Source: Betaproteobacteria bacterium
GTDB lineage: Bacteria > Pseudomonadota > Gammaproteobacteria > Burkholderiales > Methylophilaceae
Direction: 5' to 3'
Assembly (NCBI GenBank): GCA_016867975.1
Contig: VGIC01000017.1
Coordinates: forward strand, 1-40,408
DNA length: 40,408 bases
Shown in pieces: positions 15,982-23,929 of this stretch. The notes beneath the pieces are model-generated. The model was given only the letters and a program-made list of their open reading frames with translations, was not told where the DNA came from and did no database searches. Each line of letters opens with the position of its first letter. Positions within the stretch are counted from its first letter, which is position 1. The position numbers and the translations under genes were made by a program.

Positions 15982-17184
15982 TTGACTACACTAAAATTAT
16001 CAAAAAAACAGTCTGATGCGACCGTCGCGTCATCCAACAAGCCGCCTGTGCGCCGTATTGATCCCGCCAAACGTGACCGTAGTGTTGCGCCAGCAAAAAA
16101 AAATACGCTGCCCAAGGCTGATGATACCAAACAACCAGCGCCCAGTCCCGCTACGCCGCAACAGCAGCAACGCAACCGTCGCCATGGTGGCACGCCACAT
16201 AAATCGCATGAATCTGACACTCAAAAGCAGACCACAGTTGGTCGTTCGCCCTCTCGACCCACGCATCCTGAGATGCGCAAGAGTGCTATAACTACGAGAG
16301 ACAGGGCTGATCGTGAAAGTGCATATCGCAACCCGCCGCGCCGTGGTGGAAAAGTGCGCGATGGTTTCGTCGCCAGTGAGTTTGATAAGAATCGCAACAA
16401 TAAAGAGATCTTTAGCGCTAAAACCAACACCAGCTCATCTGATTTACCGCGATTATCTAAAGTAATGGCAGAACGTGGCATTTGCTCGCGCCGTGAAGCG
16501 GATGAATGGATTACCAATGGCTGGGTAAAAGTAAATGGCGAAATTGTTGAAACACTGGGCACACGAATTGACCCCAATTCAGAGATTGTTATCAGTAGCT
16601 ACGCCCAACAAACGCAAATAGAAAAAGTCACCATCATTCTGCATAAGCCAGTTGGCTATGTCAGTGGTCAGGCTGAAGATGGCTATGAGCCAGCGGTCAC
16701 GCTGATTCACCCCGACAACCAATGGCCAGATGACCCTGAGTTACATCAACGCCACCCGAAACAGTTTCACCGTGGTATGTTACGCGGGCTTGCCCCAGCA
16801 GGGCGTCTGGACATTGATTCTACTGGGATATTAGTACTCACTCAGGACGGGCGCATTGCACGTCATTTGATTGGCGAGGACTCTACCGTTGAAAAAGAAT
16901 ATCTGGTGCGCGTGACGGGTGAGTTAAACGATGCCGACTTAAAAAGACTCAATTATGGTCTGAGCCTAGATGGCGAAAAATTGAAACCAGCAAAAGTGAG
17001 CTGGCAAAATGAAGACCAATTACGCTTCGTACTACGTGAAGGTAAAAAACGCCAAATCCGCCGTATGTGTGAAATGGTAGGCTTGCATGTAATCGGTCTG
17101 AAACGCATCCGCATCGGCAGCATCACATTAGGTAAACTGCCGGTCGGTCAATGGCGTTATCTGCGTGACAATGAGCGATTTTAA
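15982..17184 (+). CDS. rluF: 23S rRNA pseudouridine synthase, RluB/RluE/RluF family (RluF-like)
   Basis: This enzyme converts a uridine of 23S rRNA to pseudouridine. From about residue 155 it has an S4 RNA-binding domain (LSKVMAERGICSRREADEWI) and then the catalytic domain, with ILHKPVGYVSG, the catalytic Asp in GRLDIDSTGILVLTQDG, EKEYLV and KKRQIRRMCEMVGL. The ending IRIGSITLGKLPVGQWRYL resembles RluF more than RluB. The first 150 or so residues are a basic, Pro/Gln-rich, probably disordered extension. An in-frame stop at 15967 leaves only a TTG at 15982 as a usable early start, without a clear ribosome site. An ATG at 16273 is an alternative. The family is sure; the exact member is less so. 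Confidence 0.85.
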   Translation: MTTLKLSKKQSDATVASSNKPPVRRIDPAKRDRSVAPAKKNTLPKADDTKQPAPSPATPQQQQRNRRHGGTPHKSHESDTQKQTTVGRSPSRPTHPEMRKSAITTRDRADRESAYRNPPRRGGKVRDGFVASEFDKNRNNKEIFSAKTNTSSSDLPRLSKVMAERGICSRREADEWITNGWVKVNGEIVETLGTRIDPNSEIVISSYAQQTQIEKVTIILHKPVGYVSGQAEDGYEPAVTLIHPDNQWPDDPELHQRHPKQFHRGMLRGLAPAGRLDIDSTGILVLTQDGRIARHLIGEDSTVEKEYLVRVTGELNDADLKRLNYGLSLDGEKLKPAKVSWQNEDQLRFVLREGKKRQIRRMCEMVGLHVIGLKRIRIGSITLGKLPVGQWRYLRDNERF

Positions 17185-17209
17185 CTATTCTAAATTTAGG
17201 GAAATCATC

Positions 17210-17599
17210 ATGGGATTATTTGACAACTTAGCCGGCGCAGTATTGAGCAATGTAGGGGGTAAAAAAAGTGCCATGGTGCAAGTCGCCATGGACCTGTTCA
17301 ACCAGAATGGTGGGCTTGAAGGAGTGGTTGAAAAATTCAAAGCAGGCGGCTTGGCTGAACAGGCGGCATCTTGGGTAAGTACGGGCGAGAATATCCCCAT
17401 CTCAGTAGCGCAAGTAGCACAAGTGCTGGGAAACGACACCGTCGCTGGCGTTGCTACAAAGCTTGGAATGGATGCAGACGAAATTAGTAGGAAAATTGCG
17501 GAATACCTACCCCAGGTGATTGATAAAATGACGCCTAAAGGCGAAGTGAACGCAAAATCTAGCAATTTAATGAGTGCGATATTGAGCATGACGAAATAA
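17210..17599 (+). CDS. YidB-like DUF937 protein
   Basis: This 129-aa protein is of the DUF937/YidB family. It begins MGLFDNLAGAVLSNVGG, has a Gly/Leu-rich repeat-like middle (GLEGVVEKFKAGGLAEQAAS, then WVSTGENIPISVAQVAQVLG), and ends with KIAEYLPQVIDKMTPKGEV. The start at 17210 has an AGGGAA ribosome site; earlier codons overlap the end of the pseudouridine synthase gene and are not family-like. The function is unknown. It lies 25 bp after that gene and 5 bp before uppP, probably in the same transcript. Confidence 0.86.
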   Translation: MGLFDNLAGAVLSNVGGKKSAMVQVAMDLFNQNGGLEGVVEKFKAGGLAEQAASWVSTGENIPISVAQVAQVLGNDTVAGVATKLGMDADEISRKIAEYLPQVIDKMTPKGEVNAKSSNLMSAILSMTK

Positions 17600-17604
17600 C
17601 CAAC

Positions 17605-18432
17605 ATGGATTTTTTTCTACTGTTAAAAGCGGCCATTCTGGGCATTGTTGAAGGCGCCACCGAGTTCTTACCCATTTCAAGTACCGGTCACCTGATTTTG
17701 GCAGGGGACTTACTTGACTTTATGGATTACGAACGGCGCAATGTCTTTGACATAGCCATTCAGCTAGGCGCCATTTTGGCCGTGGTGTGGGAATACCGCG
17801 CCCGCTTTGTCAGAACCTTTTCCGGCATAGGTCGTGACCCGATTGCCAATCGCCTGATAATCAATCTGGCCATTGCCTTTTTGCCATTGGCGACTCTGGG
17901 ATTAGCATTCGGCGACAAGATTAAAGCTTATTTGTTTAAGCCTATTCCGGTTGCCACCGCCTTTATTGTCGGAGCATTTATTATTTTGTGGGCAGAAAAA
18001 CGCAAACATACTGTCACCATCGAAACGGTAGATGACATTCGCCCCATTGACGCCTTGAAGCTAGGTTTTGCGCAGGCGGTAGCATTGATTCCAGGTATGT
18101 CTCGTTCTGGCTCTACCATTATCGGCGGACTTTTTTTTGGTTTATCTCGCAAGGCGGCGGCCGAATTTTCATTCTTTTTAGCGGTCCCCACGCTAGGCAT
18201 CGCTTCCATTTACTCCATGTACAAAGACCGTGCCTTATTGGGTACAGATGATATTGGCGTTTTGATTACGGGTTTTATATTTGCTTTTGTTAGTGCGATG
18301 GTTGCCGTGCGTGCACTTATTCGTTACGTCAGCCATCATGACTTTACGATTTTCGCTTGGTATCGCATCACGTTTGGGGTCGTCGTATTGGTCACTTCTT
18401 ATACTGGCTTAGTAAATTGGGCTGTGCATTAA
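17605..18432 (+). CDS. uppP: Undecaprenyl-diphosphatase UppP (BacA)
   Basis: UppP dephosphorylates undecaprenyl pyrophosphate, recycling the lipid carrier of cell-wall synthesis, and confers bacitracin tolerance. The 275-aa inner-membrane protein has about eight hydrophobic segments. Both catalytic signatures are present: GIVEGATEFLPISSTGHL near the start (Glu-rich motif) and PGMSRSGSTIIGGLFFGLSR (about residues 165-184). Length and motifs fit the BacA-type family fully. It begins 5 bp after the DUF937 gene. Confidence 0.96.
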   Translation: MDFFLLLKAAILGIVEGATEFLPISSTGHLILAGDLLDFMDYERRNVFDIAIQLGAILAVVWEYRARFVRTFSGIGRDPIANRLIINLAIAFLPLATLGLAFGDKIKAYLFKPIPVATAFIVGAFIILWAEKRKHTVTIETVDDIRPIDALKLGFAQAVALIPGMSRSGSTIIGGLFFGLSRKAAAEFSFFLAVPTLGIASIYSMYKDRALLGTDDIGVLITGFIFAFVSAMVAVRALIRYVSHHDFTIFAWYRITFGVVVLVTSYTGLVNWAVH

Positions 18433-18591
18433 GGTGGTGTGGCAGGATGCCCAGTCTTCGATGGAAAGGATCCTGACCATTGTGTTTGAAACACTTCCTA
18501 GTCTATCAACCCGGCAAGTTTGACGAGGGGATGTTCAAAATTAATCTATTGGTGACTACTTGTTGAAATAACGTACTGGAAGCAGGAGTTG

Positions 18592-18713
18592 AGTCCCATA
18601 AACACTCTGAAATTTGCAAGAAATCAAAACATTGTTATCGAATTTCTGGCAAATTTAGACCTCCAATAAACATCAATGTCAAAAAAATCAATGAGTTGCG
18701 AGTGTTTAATGGG
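18592..18713. repeat. Nested inverted repeats between uppP and qmcA
   Basis: Inner arms AAATTTGCAAGAAATC (18610-18625) and GAATTTCTGGCAAATTT (18640-18656) form a long, slightly mismatched stem. Outer arms CATAAACACTC (18596-18606) and GAGTGTTTAATG (18700-18711) enclose it. It sits in the 288-bp gap between convergent genes, so it may end transcription from both sides, but there is no U-tract. It could also be a foldback element. Confidence 0.55.
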
Positions 18714-18720
18714 CGACCAC

Positions 18721-19563
18721 TTACTTTCCGCCCACTAGATTTTTAACGGCACCCACTAAATCGCCCGGCATGACCACAATCTTACTATTGCTAGAATCAG
18801 ACATTTTCTGCAATGCGGTGATATAGCGGTCGCCCAACAGGAACATGGCCGATGCGTTGTTTTCTTTGACCGCTTCGGTAATAAATCTGATCGATTCAGC
18901 AGACGCTTTTGCTGCCACCATTTGTGCTTCTGCATCTTTTCTTGCTGCTTCCAAACGTGCTTCAGCATCCAGAATAAGGGCTTGTTTTGCCCCCTCAGCT
19001 TCGGTCACCACGGCCACACGCTCACGCTCGGCGGCAGCTTGTCTTTCCATGGCGTCTTGCATATTAGGTGAAGGCTTGATGTCTTGGATTTCAACAGATT
19101 TGACGGTCAAACCCCAATCCAGCGCTTCATCAGCAATGGCTTGCTTGAGCTCGCTCTTGATGCGATCACGGGAAGTCAGTGCCTGATTCAGATCCATGCC
19201 GCCAATGATGGAGCGTAGACTGGTTTGCACCATGTTGCGCATTGCTTCACGGAAGTTCTCAATCCCGTAAACCGCGCGTTCGATATTGGACACTTTAATA
19301 AAAGCCACCGCGTTGGCCAGAATCACCGCATTGTCGCGGGTGATTACTTCTTGTTCAGGGACATCGAGAATGATGTCTTTGGTAGTGACCTTGTAACTTA
19401 CTTTGGTGAATATCGGGTTGATGACGTGCAAGCCAGGGGTAAGAACGCCGGCAAATTTACCTAAACGTTCGATCACCCACTCTTCACCTTGAGGAACGAT
19501 ACGTACTCCTTTGATGATGGCCACAATGGCCAGAAATATCAGTACTAGGCTAAATTCGGTCAT
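18721..19563 (-). CDS. qmcA: SPFH/stomatin-like membrane protein QmcA
   Basis: QmcA-type SPFH proteins form large oligomers on the inner membrane and are linked to membrane microdomains and FtsH protease. The 280-aa protein has an N-terminal membrane segment (FSLVLIFLAIVAIIKGV), and then an SPFH domain (IVPQGEEWVIERLGKFAGVL, TPGLHVINPIFTKVSYKV). Motifs VPEQEVITRDNAVI and GIENFREAMRNMVQTSLRSI follow. A long Ala/Glu coiled coil (AERERVAVVTEAEGAKQALI, EARKDAEAQ-like) completes it. Its partner nfeD lies 51 bp upstream on the same strand, the standard pair. The length is short of E. coli QmcA (305 aa) only at the C-terminus. Confidence 0.92.
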   Translation of the reverse strand: MTEFSLVLIFLAIVAIIKGVRIVPQGEEWVIERLGKFAGVLTPGLHVINPIFTKVSYKVTTKDIILDVPEQEVITRDNAVILANAVAFIKVSNIERAVYGIENFREAMRNMVQTSLRSIIGGMDLNQALTSRDRIKSELKQAIADEALDWGLTVKSVEIQDIKPSPNMQDAMERQAAAERERVAVVTEAEGAKQALILDAEARLEAARKDAEAQMVAAKASAESIRFITEAVKENNASAMFLLGDRYITALQKMSDSSNSKIVVMPGDLVGAVKNLVGGK

Positions 19564-19614
19564 TTCGATTCCTTAAAGTTTTAGAAGCTTTTTTGATTGT
19601 AATGCAATTTGATT

Positions 19615-20076
19615 CTAACGAGATTTATCCACATCGTTTTTAGAAATTCTCAGCGTATTGCCTTCAACAGCAATCACGGTCGCTTGGCTGCCAGCCTTAA
19701 TGGTTTCATCTGACACAGCAACCCACTCCTTGCTTCCCATCAAGCCTTGTGTAAAGCGAATGTTGCCACTCTTTGCTGGGCTGGTTGTATCAATGACAGT
19801 GCCAATACGGCCAATCTCCTCACCTTGCGCCTGCCCCACACGGGATGAGGGGGATGTTTTTTTATAATAGCGGCGCCAAATTCCGAGGGAGCCTAATGAC
19901 AGCACCGCATACAACATAAATTGCACAGCATACGAGAGCTGCGGGAACATCCAAGTGATGATGCCCAGAGCAAGCGCGGCGATGCCGAACCAGAGCGCAT
20001 AAAAGGTTACAGTTGCCATCTCGACGGCTAACAATATCACGCCTATCGCAGCCCAACCCCACATTGCTTCAATCAT
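19615..20076 (-). CDS. NfeD family protein (YbbJ-type), partner of QmcA
   Basis: This 153-aa inner-membrane protein has two to three membrane segments (WAAIGVILLAVEMATVTFYA, FGIAALALGIITWMF, QFMLYAVLSLGSLGIW) followed by a soluble OB-fold NfeDC domain (about residues 85-150; GRIGTVIDTTSPAKSGNIRF, SQATVIAVEGNTLRI). This short form is NfeD1b/YbbJ, which always pairs with an SPFH protein such as QmcA. The start has an AAAAGGAAAA ribosome site. A 5' duplicate of this gene appears to lie decayed at 15383-15526. Confidence 0.9.
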   Translation of the reverse strand: MIEAMWGWAAIGVILLAVEMATVTFYALWFGIAALALGIITWMFPQLSYAVQFMLYAVLSLGSLGIWRRYYKKTSPSSRVGQAQGEEIGRIGTVIDTTSPAKSGNIRFTQGLMGSKEWVAVSDETIKAGSQATVIAVEGNTLRISKNDVDKSR

Positions 20077-20122
20077 GATTTTCCTTTTCTAGCAGCACAG
20101 ACGGTGATCTAGTTGATCATCA

Positions 20123-20196
20123 CCAGCAATATTATGACAGAAAGTTGATGTACACAAACTCCTCGATTGACTTTTCACATTCACAGCAAAATCCAC
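20123..20196 (-). promoter_or_regulatory. Conserved block upstream of nfeD, also found at 15383-15452
   Basis: On the minus strand this carries the core CATCAACTTTCTGTCATAAT about 50-75 bp before the nfeD ATG, identical to the sequence at 15428-15447. Upstream sequence GTGAATGTGAAAAGTCAATC also matches the other copy at most positions. CTGTCAT resembles half a Pho box, and CATAAT could be a -10 hexamer. It is probably the nfeD-qmcA promoter; the regulator is unknown. Confidence 0.5.
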
Positions 20197-20597
20197 AACA
20201 GACTTATGTTCCAGCAGAATAACAGCTATCAAAGACACTTGCCCACTGGGTAACAAAATAAGACGGGACACAGGCAACAGCACCGTAAAGACAGCCATTC
20301 TGAGCAGATTGTTACCTATGCGTTAAACCTTGAGTGCTTAACGCAGCAGACGACCTGTCCTGAAGTAGTGAAACTGACTTTAAACGGATTGTTTTTTAGA
20401 TGACAATCCACTTTACTGCCTATATGCCATTTTGAGTCCCGTTTGCCATAAGTTTGTGCTTGGGGGAATCAATTGTGGGATTGGGACACAATTTCGCCTT
20501 GCACCCATGATCATTTACAAATATAATGCAACGTTTCGCGAAGTGCGGAATCTAATTCTGCCGTATCATCCGGCGACTAAATATTGAGGCTATTATT
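20197..20597. other. 400-bp non-coding region upstream of rpmE2
   Basis: No gene is supported here. A hairpin GGATTGT (20386-20392) / ACAATCC (20403-20409) with a 10-nt loop is visible. I looked for a Zur-type palindrome, since type B L31 genes are often Zur-controlled, and found none convincing. The rpmE2 promoter must lie here. Confidence 0.4.
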
Positions 20598-20840
20598 ATG
20601 AAAGATGGAATTCATCCAGAATACCGTGAAGTCGTGTTTCAAGACATCGGCGCTGACTTTAGTTTTTTAACACGTTCCACAATCGCTGCGCGCGACACCA
20701 TCAAATGGACCGATGGTAAAGAGTATCCACTGGTTAAAATTGAGGTTTCATCAAAATCTCATCCGTTCTACACTGGAAAACAAATGATCTTGGATACCGC
20801 TGGTCGCGTTGATAAATTCCGTAAAAAATACGGCATGTAA
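20598..20840 (+). CDS. rpmE2: 50S ribosomal protein L31 type B (zinc-free form)
   Basis: This 80-aa ribosomal protein has the type B features: start [17 protein letters not shown], central [20 protein letters not shown], and [20 protein letters not shown]. It lacks the CxxC zinc pair of type A L31 and contains no cysteine. In many bacteria this form is made when zinc is scarce; whether it is the only L31 here cannot be known from the window. A terminator follows. Confidence 0.95.
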   Translation: MKDGIHPEYREVVFQDIGADFSFLTRSTIAARDTIKWTDGKEYPLVKIEVSSKSHPFYTGKQMILDTAGRVDKFRKKYGM

Positions 20841-20878
20841 CCAACACCTGAGTGACATCCTTATCCCGATGTTACTAG

Positions 20879-20903
20879 AAAGGCAGCTCAGGCTGCCTTT
20901 TTG
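20879..20903 (+). terminator. Rho-independent terminator of rpmE2
   Basis: The stem AGGCAGC (20881-20887) / GCTGCCT (20892-20898) with loop TCAG is flanked by AA and TTTTTG. It lies about 40 bp after the rpmE2 stop. Confidence 0.9.
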
Positions 20904-20965
20904 TTTTTATCCTGATGCATCTCCGTATAGAATGGGCAGCATCACAAAAGAAATCAACGACCGAT

Positions 20966-22627
20966 ATGCGCTTTCAATTAGAACATGACTGGCAAGGCAA
21001 CATGGCGTCACCGCGCGCGCGCGTTGGTGAGAGCACAAAAACGTACCTACTGCTCATCTTGTGTGCATTATGGATCCTGATCGGACTCACGGGGCATGAC
21101 CCTTGGAAACCGCTAGAATCCACTGGCATCTCTATCGTAAAAAACATCATTCAAAGTGGCAATTGGGTTGCTCCCTTGGCGGCTGGGGCATCCACTTTAG
21201 ACACTCCGCCACTGTACTATCTGTCTGCAGCGTTATCAGCTCAACTATTCAGCCCCCTTCTCGCCATGCATGATGGGGCTCGCTTGGTCAATGCATTATG
21301 GATGACCATCACACTACTGATGGTTGGTATGACCGGACGTGAGCTCTGGTCGCGAGGCGTAGGAAGACATGCGACCTTCATCATGATCGGCACAATAGGT
21401 CTCGTCATGATTGCACACAGCTTAAACACAGAAGTGGCGAGCCTGACCAGTGCAGCCACAGGCTTCTACGCACTAGCACTCTCTAATCGTCGCCCTTGGC
21501 GTGCCAGCGCCTTGTTTGGCGTTGCTTTAGCTGTCGGCTTTCTTGCTGACGGCCCCCTCACACCGCTCATTCTTTTATCTACCGCCATAGTATTGCCTAT
21601 ACTGCTACGGGCTTGGCGCACCCAACGTTATGGTCTGTTTCTCTCTACCGCTGTAGTCATCGCTTTACCTGCGTGTGCCAGCTGGATGGGATTATTTTAC
21701 ATTCAAAATCCCACCCTGTTTTACCAATGGCTTGATAGTAATATTTCCGCATTTCAGTATCATCATCATGCTTATTTCATCAGAATCCTGGTCTGGTATG
21801 CATGGCCCGCACTACCTCTAGCACTATGGGGGTTATGGCGCCATCGCCAGCACCTGTTTACTAAACCAAAATTTCATTTAATTGGCCTATTTTTCATCTC
21901 CAGCGTGTTACTACTAGGCACATCTGCAAGCGAGAAAGATAGCAATGCCCTAGTGCTGTTGTTACCGCTAGTTGCACTTGGAGCAGGTAGCGTAGAACAC
22001 TTAAAACGAGGCGCAGCTGCGGCATTGAACTGGTTTGGAATCACCCTATTTGCCTTGATTGGTTTGCTGATTTGGCTAGGATGGATTGCCATGCAGGCTG
22101 GTTATCCATCCAAAATTAAAGAGCGGATGCAGTTCTTGTCAGGAAGCGATCTTACCCATTTCAGCTGGATAGCACTTTTTATGGCACTAATGATCACCGC
22201 TATTTGGCTTTTTACCTGCATTCGGGTCAGGCAGACCAACCGATCCACCGTGACCAATTGGGCCGTTGGGATGACTTTTGGCTGGGGTTTACTGATGACA
22301 CTTTGGTTGCCTTGGATTAATGCCGTGAAGAGTTATGAGTCGGTATTTATCAACATGCAAGCTAAACTGCCTGCCAAGTATAATTGCATTCACAGCTTAA
22401 ATGTCGGTCAGTCGCAGCGCATGCTACTCCACTACTACACCGACATTAACTTGGTATCCGTTAAAAACAGCACGTCTGCTAATTGCAAGCTTTATCTGAT
22501 ACAGGATGAGAAAGGCTCGGCAAGAATGCAGCCAGGAGATGAATGGCAACTCATCTGGCGCGGGAAACGTCCAGCTGACCGAAAGGAAAGTTTCAGATTA
22601 TTCCAGAAACAGGAGCCAGCTGACTAA
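20966..22627 (+). CDS. Polytopic membrane glycosyltransferase, ArnT/PMT-like (GT-C fold)
   Basis: This large inner-membrane protein of about 553 aa has roughly 12 hydrophobic segments. It has the GT-C opening typical of ArnT/dolichyl-phosphate-mannosyltransferase relatives: a first membrane span, then GHDPWKPLESTGISIVKNI in the first loop, and GNWVAPLAAGASTLDTPPLY, equivalent to the ArnT substrate-loop motif '..P...G....KPPL..W'. The acidic DPW and the DTPPLYY signature support glycosyl transfer from a polyprenyl-linked donor to a periplasmic acceptor, possibly lipid A or a protein. The acceptor is unknown. The start is uncertain: ATGs at 20915, 20966 and 21002 are in frame. The first overlaps the rpmE2 terminator region, and the last has AAGG just upstream. 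No neighbour explains its pathway. Confidence 0.8.
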   Translation: MRFQLEHDWQGNMASPRARVGESTKTYLLLILCALWILIGLTGHDPWKPLESTGISIVKNIIQSGNWVAPLAAGASTLDTPPLYYLSAALSAQLFSPLLAMHDGARLVNALWMTITLLMVGMTGRELWSRGVGRHATFIMIGTIGLVMIAHSLNTEVASLTSAATGFYALALSNRRPWRASALFGVALAVGFLADGPLTPLILLSTAIVLPILLRAWRTQRYGLFLSTAVVIALPACASWMGLFYIQNPTLFYQWLDSNISAFQYHHHAYFIRILVWYAWPALPLALWGLWRHRQHLFTKPKFHLIGLFFISSVLLLGTSASEKDSNALVLLLPLVALGAGSVEHLKRGAAAALNWFGITLFALIGLLIWLGWIAMQAGYPSKIKERMQFLSGSDLTHFSWIALFMALMITAIWLFTCIRVRQTNRSTVTNWAVGMTFGWGLLMTLWLPWINAVKSYESVFINMQAKLPAKYNCIHSLNVGQSQRMLLHYYTDINLVSVKNSTSANCKLYLIQDEKGSARMQPGDEWQLIWRGKRPADRKESFRLFQKQEPAD

Positions 22628-22658
22628 GACTAGACAAAAGGCTGGGATTAGATGAAAG

Positions 22659-22877
22659 CTAGACAAGCAGATACGACTTAATCGCATTCTGCACTTGCGG
22701 ATGCAAGCCAAAACCACCTTGCTCCGTAACATGCTGCGCAATTTGCTTGCGCATCGGCAGCGCCCAGAACTTATTCAAATGACCTGCAATATCCTGCTGC
22801 GCATGACTTTGATCAGGATATGACTCATAGAAATCACCAATCTGATTCGCCATCGAAATTAAACGTTGTATATCCAT
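22659..22877 (-). CDS. fdsD: NAD-dependent formate dehydrogenase delta subunit FdsD
   Basis: This small 72-aa protein closes the fds operon. It matches the delta-subunit family: RLISMANQIGDFYESYPD, a central DIAGHLNKFWALPMRKQI and a C-terminal GFGLHPQVQNAI. FdsD is needed for mature enzyme in related species and sits at the interface of the complex. It lies 41 bp after fdhD. Confidence 0.92.
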   Translation of the reverse strand: MDIQRLISMANQIGDFYESYPDQSHAQQDIAGHLNKFWALPMRKQIAQHVTEQGGFGLHPQVQNAIKSYLLV

Positions 22878-22918
22878 ATCTAGTCTCTACTCTTTACTGA
22901 ACTTGTTAAAAATTTGTT

Positions 22919-23761
22919 CTAGCTCAGAATTCGTTCTGGATGGCTATAAACCACACACTTATGGTCACGAGCAAACCCCACCAAAGTCAAGCCACACGCA
23001 TCTGCAACCCGCACCGCCAAGCCCGTAGGTGCAGAAACCGCCACCAACATTGGCACCCCAGCAGCAGCCGTCTTTTGCACCATCTCATAGCTAGCCCGGC
23101 TGGTCGTCACAATGAATCCATCCCGATCTGACAACTGCCCAGCGGCGGTTAATTTCGCCATTGCGCCGACCAGCTTGTCCAAAGCATTATGTCGCCCTAC
23201 ATCTTCACGCAATATCTGGACCGATCCATCCGCCTGTAGGTAGGCACATGCATGCGTTGCGCCCGTCTGTGCTTGCAAGGCTTGCTCCGCTTGCATCGCT
23301 TTCACACCAGACAAGATGACTGCTGGATCAAACGCAGTCATTGCAGACAACACTTTCGGGTAGCGCATCACCTGCATTAGGCTCTCCGCCCCACACAGTC
23401 CGCATCCTGTTTTTCCCGCTAAGGTTCGACGACGCGCTTTCAACTGCACGAAACGCTCGCTGGATATCTGACAGCGCAACTCTATTCCATTGATATGCCT
23501 TAGCACTTCAATCTCATAGCACTCGCTTGCATCTTCAATAATTCCTTCCGACAGGGAAAATCCTAATGCAAAATCTTCCAAATCATGCGCGGTGGCTAGC
23601 ATCACCGCATGCGAAACCCCGTTGTAAACCAAGGCAATCGGAGTCTCTTCTGCAACGAAATCACCCTCACTCCACTGGCGACCAGCCTGCCAGCGCACCA
23701 CATCCAAGCAGCTACTGGCAACATCCAGCACATTCACATGCATTGACCCCATACTTTCCAT
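22919..23761 (-). CDS. fdhD: Formate dehydrogenase accessory sulfurtransferase FdhD (FdsC)
   Basis: FdhD passes sulfur from the IscS cysteine desulfurase to the molybdenum cofactor, a step needed for formate dehydrogenase activity. The 280-aa protein has the family sequence EETPIALVYNGVSHAVMLAT, HDLEDFALGFSLSEGII, and the essential Cys loop GKTGCGLCGAESL. REDVGRHNALDKLVGA is the cofactor-binding region, and TTSRASYEMVQKTAAAGVP is also typical. In fds operons this gene is called fdsC. It lies between fdsA and fdsD; the gap to fdsA contains a hairpin. Confidence 0.95.
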   Translation of the reverse strand: MESMGSMHVNVLDVASSCLDVVRWQAGRQWSEGDFVAEETPIALVYNGVSHAVMLATAHDLEDFALGFSLSEGIIEDASECYEIEVLRHINGIELRCQISSERFVQLKARRRTLAGKTGCGLCGAESLMQVMRYPKVLSAMTAFDPAVILSGVKAMQAEQALQAQTGATHACAYLQADGSVQILREDVGRHNALDKLVGAMAKLTAAGQLSDRDGFIVTTSRASYEMVQKTAAAGVPMLVAVSAPTGLAVRVADACGLTLVGFARDHKCVVYSHPERILS

Positions 23762-23807
23762 TAGGCGACCTTCATCTACTTGAGTGCTAACTTTCCCACT
23801 TTGCGCT

Positions 23808-23867
23808 ATTTTTGTGCAAATTTCAGGCTGGCAAAATAACTATGCCCCCAAGAATCTGCACAAAAAT
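23808..23867 (-). repeat. Inverted repeat between fdsA and fdhD
   Basis: ATTTTTGTGCA (23808-23818) and TGCACAAAAAT (23857-23867) form a perfect 11-bp stem with a 38-nt loop; the loop ends extend the pairing partly. It sits within the 168-bp gap inside the operon, so it may adjust the relative level of fdhD-fdsD or be an internal terminator. The stem ends in a U-run on either strand. Confidence 0.55.
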
Positions 23868-23929
23868 CCCACCCAATTGGCATGCGTTATCAGTAACAGG
23901 CAAGTCCTAATGGAAAATATGGGTGAAAA

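Noticed and set aside
20089-20298. A 69-codon minus-strand open frame upstream of nfeD
   Set aside because: It overlaps the conserved promoter-like block of nfeD and shows no protein-like features.
20517-20560. A Zur operator upstream of the type B L31 gene
   Set aside because: No palindrome matching the Zur consensus could be found, although such control is common for this gene.
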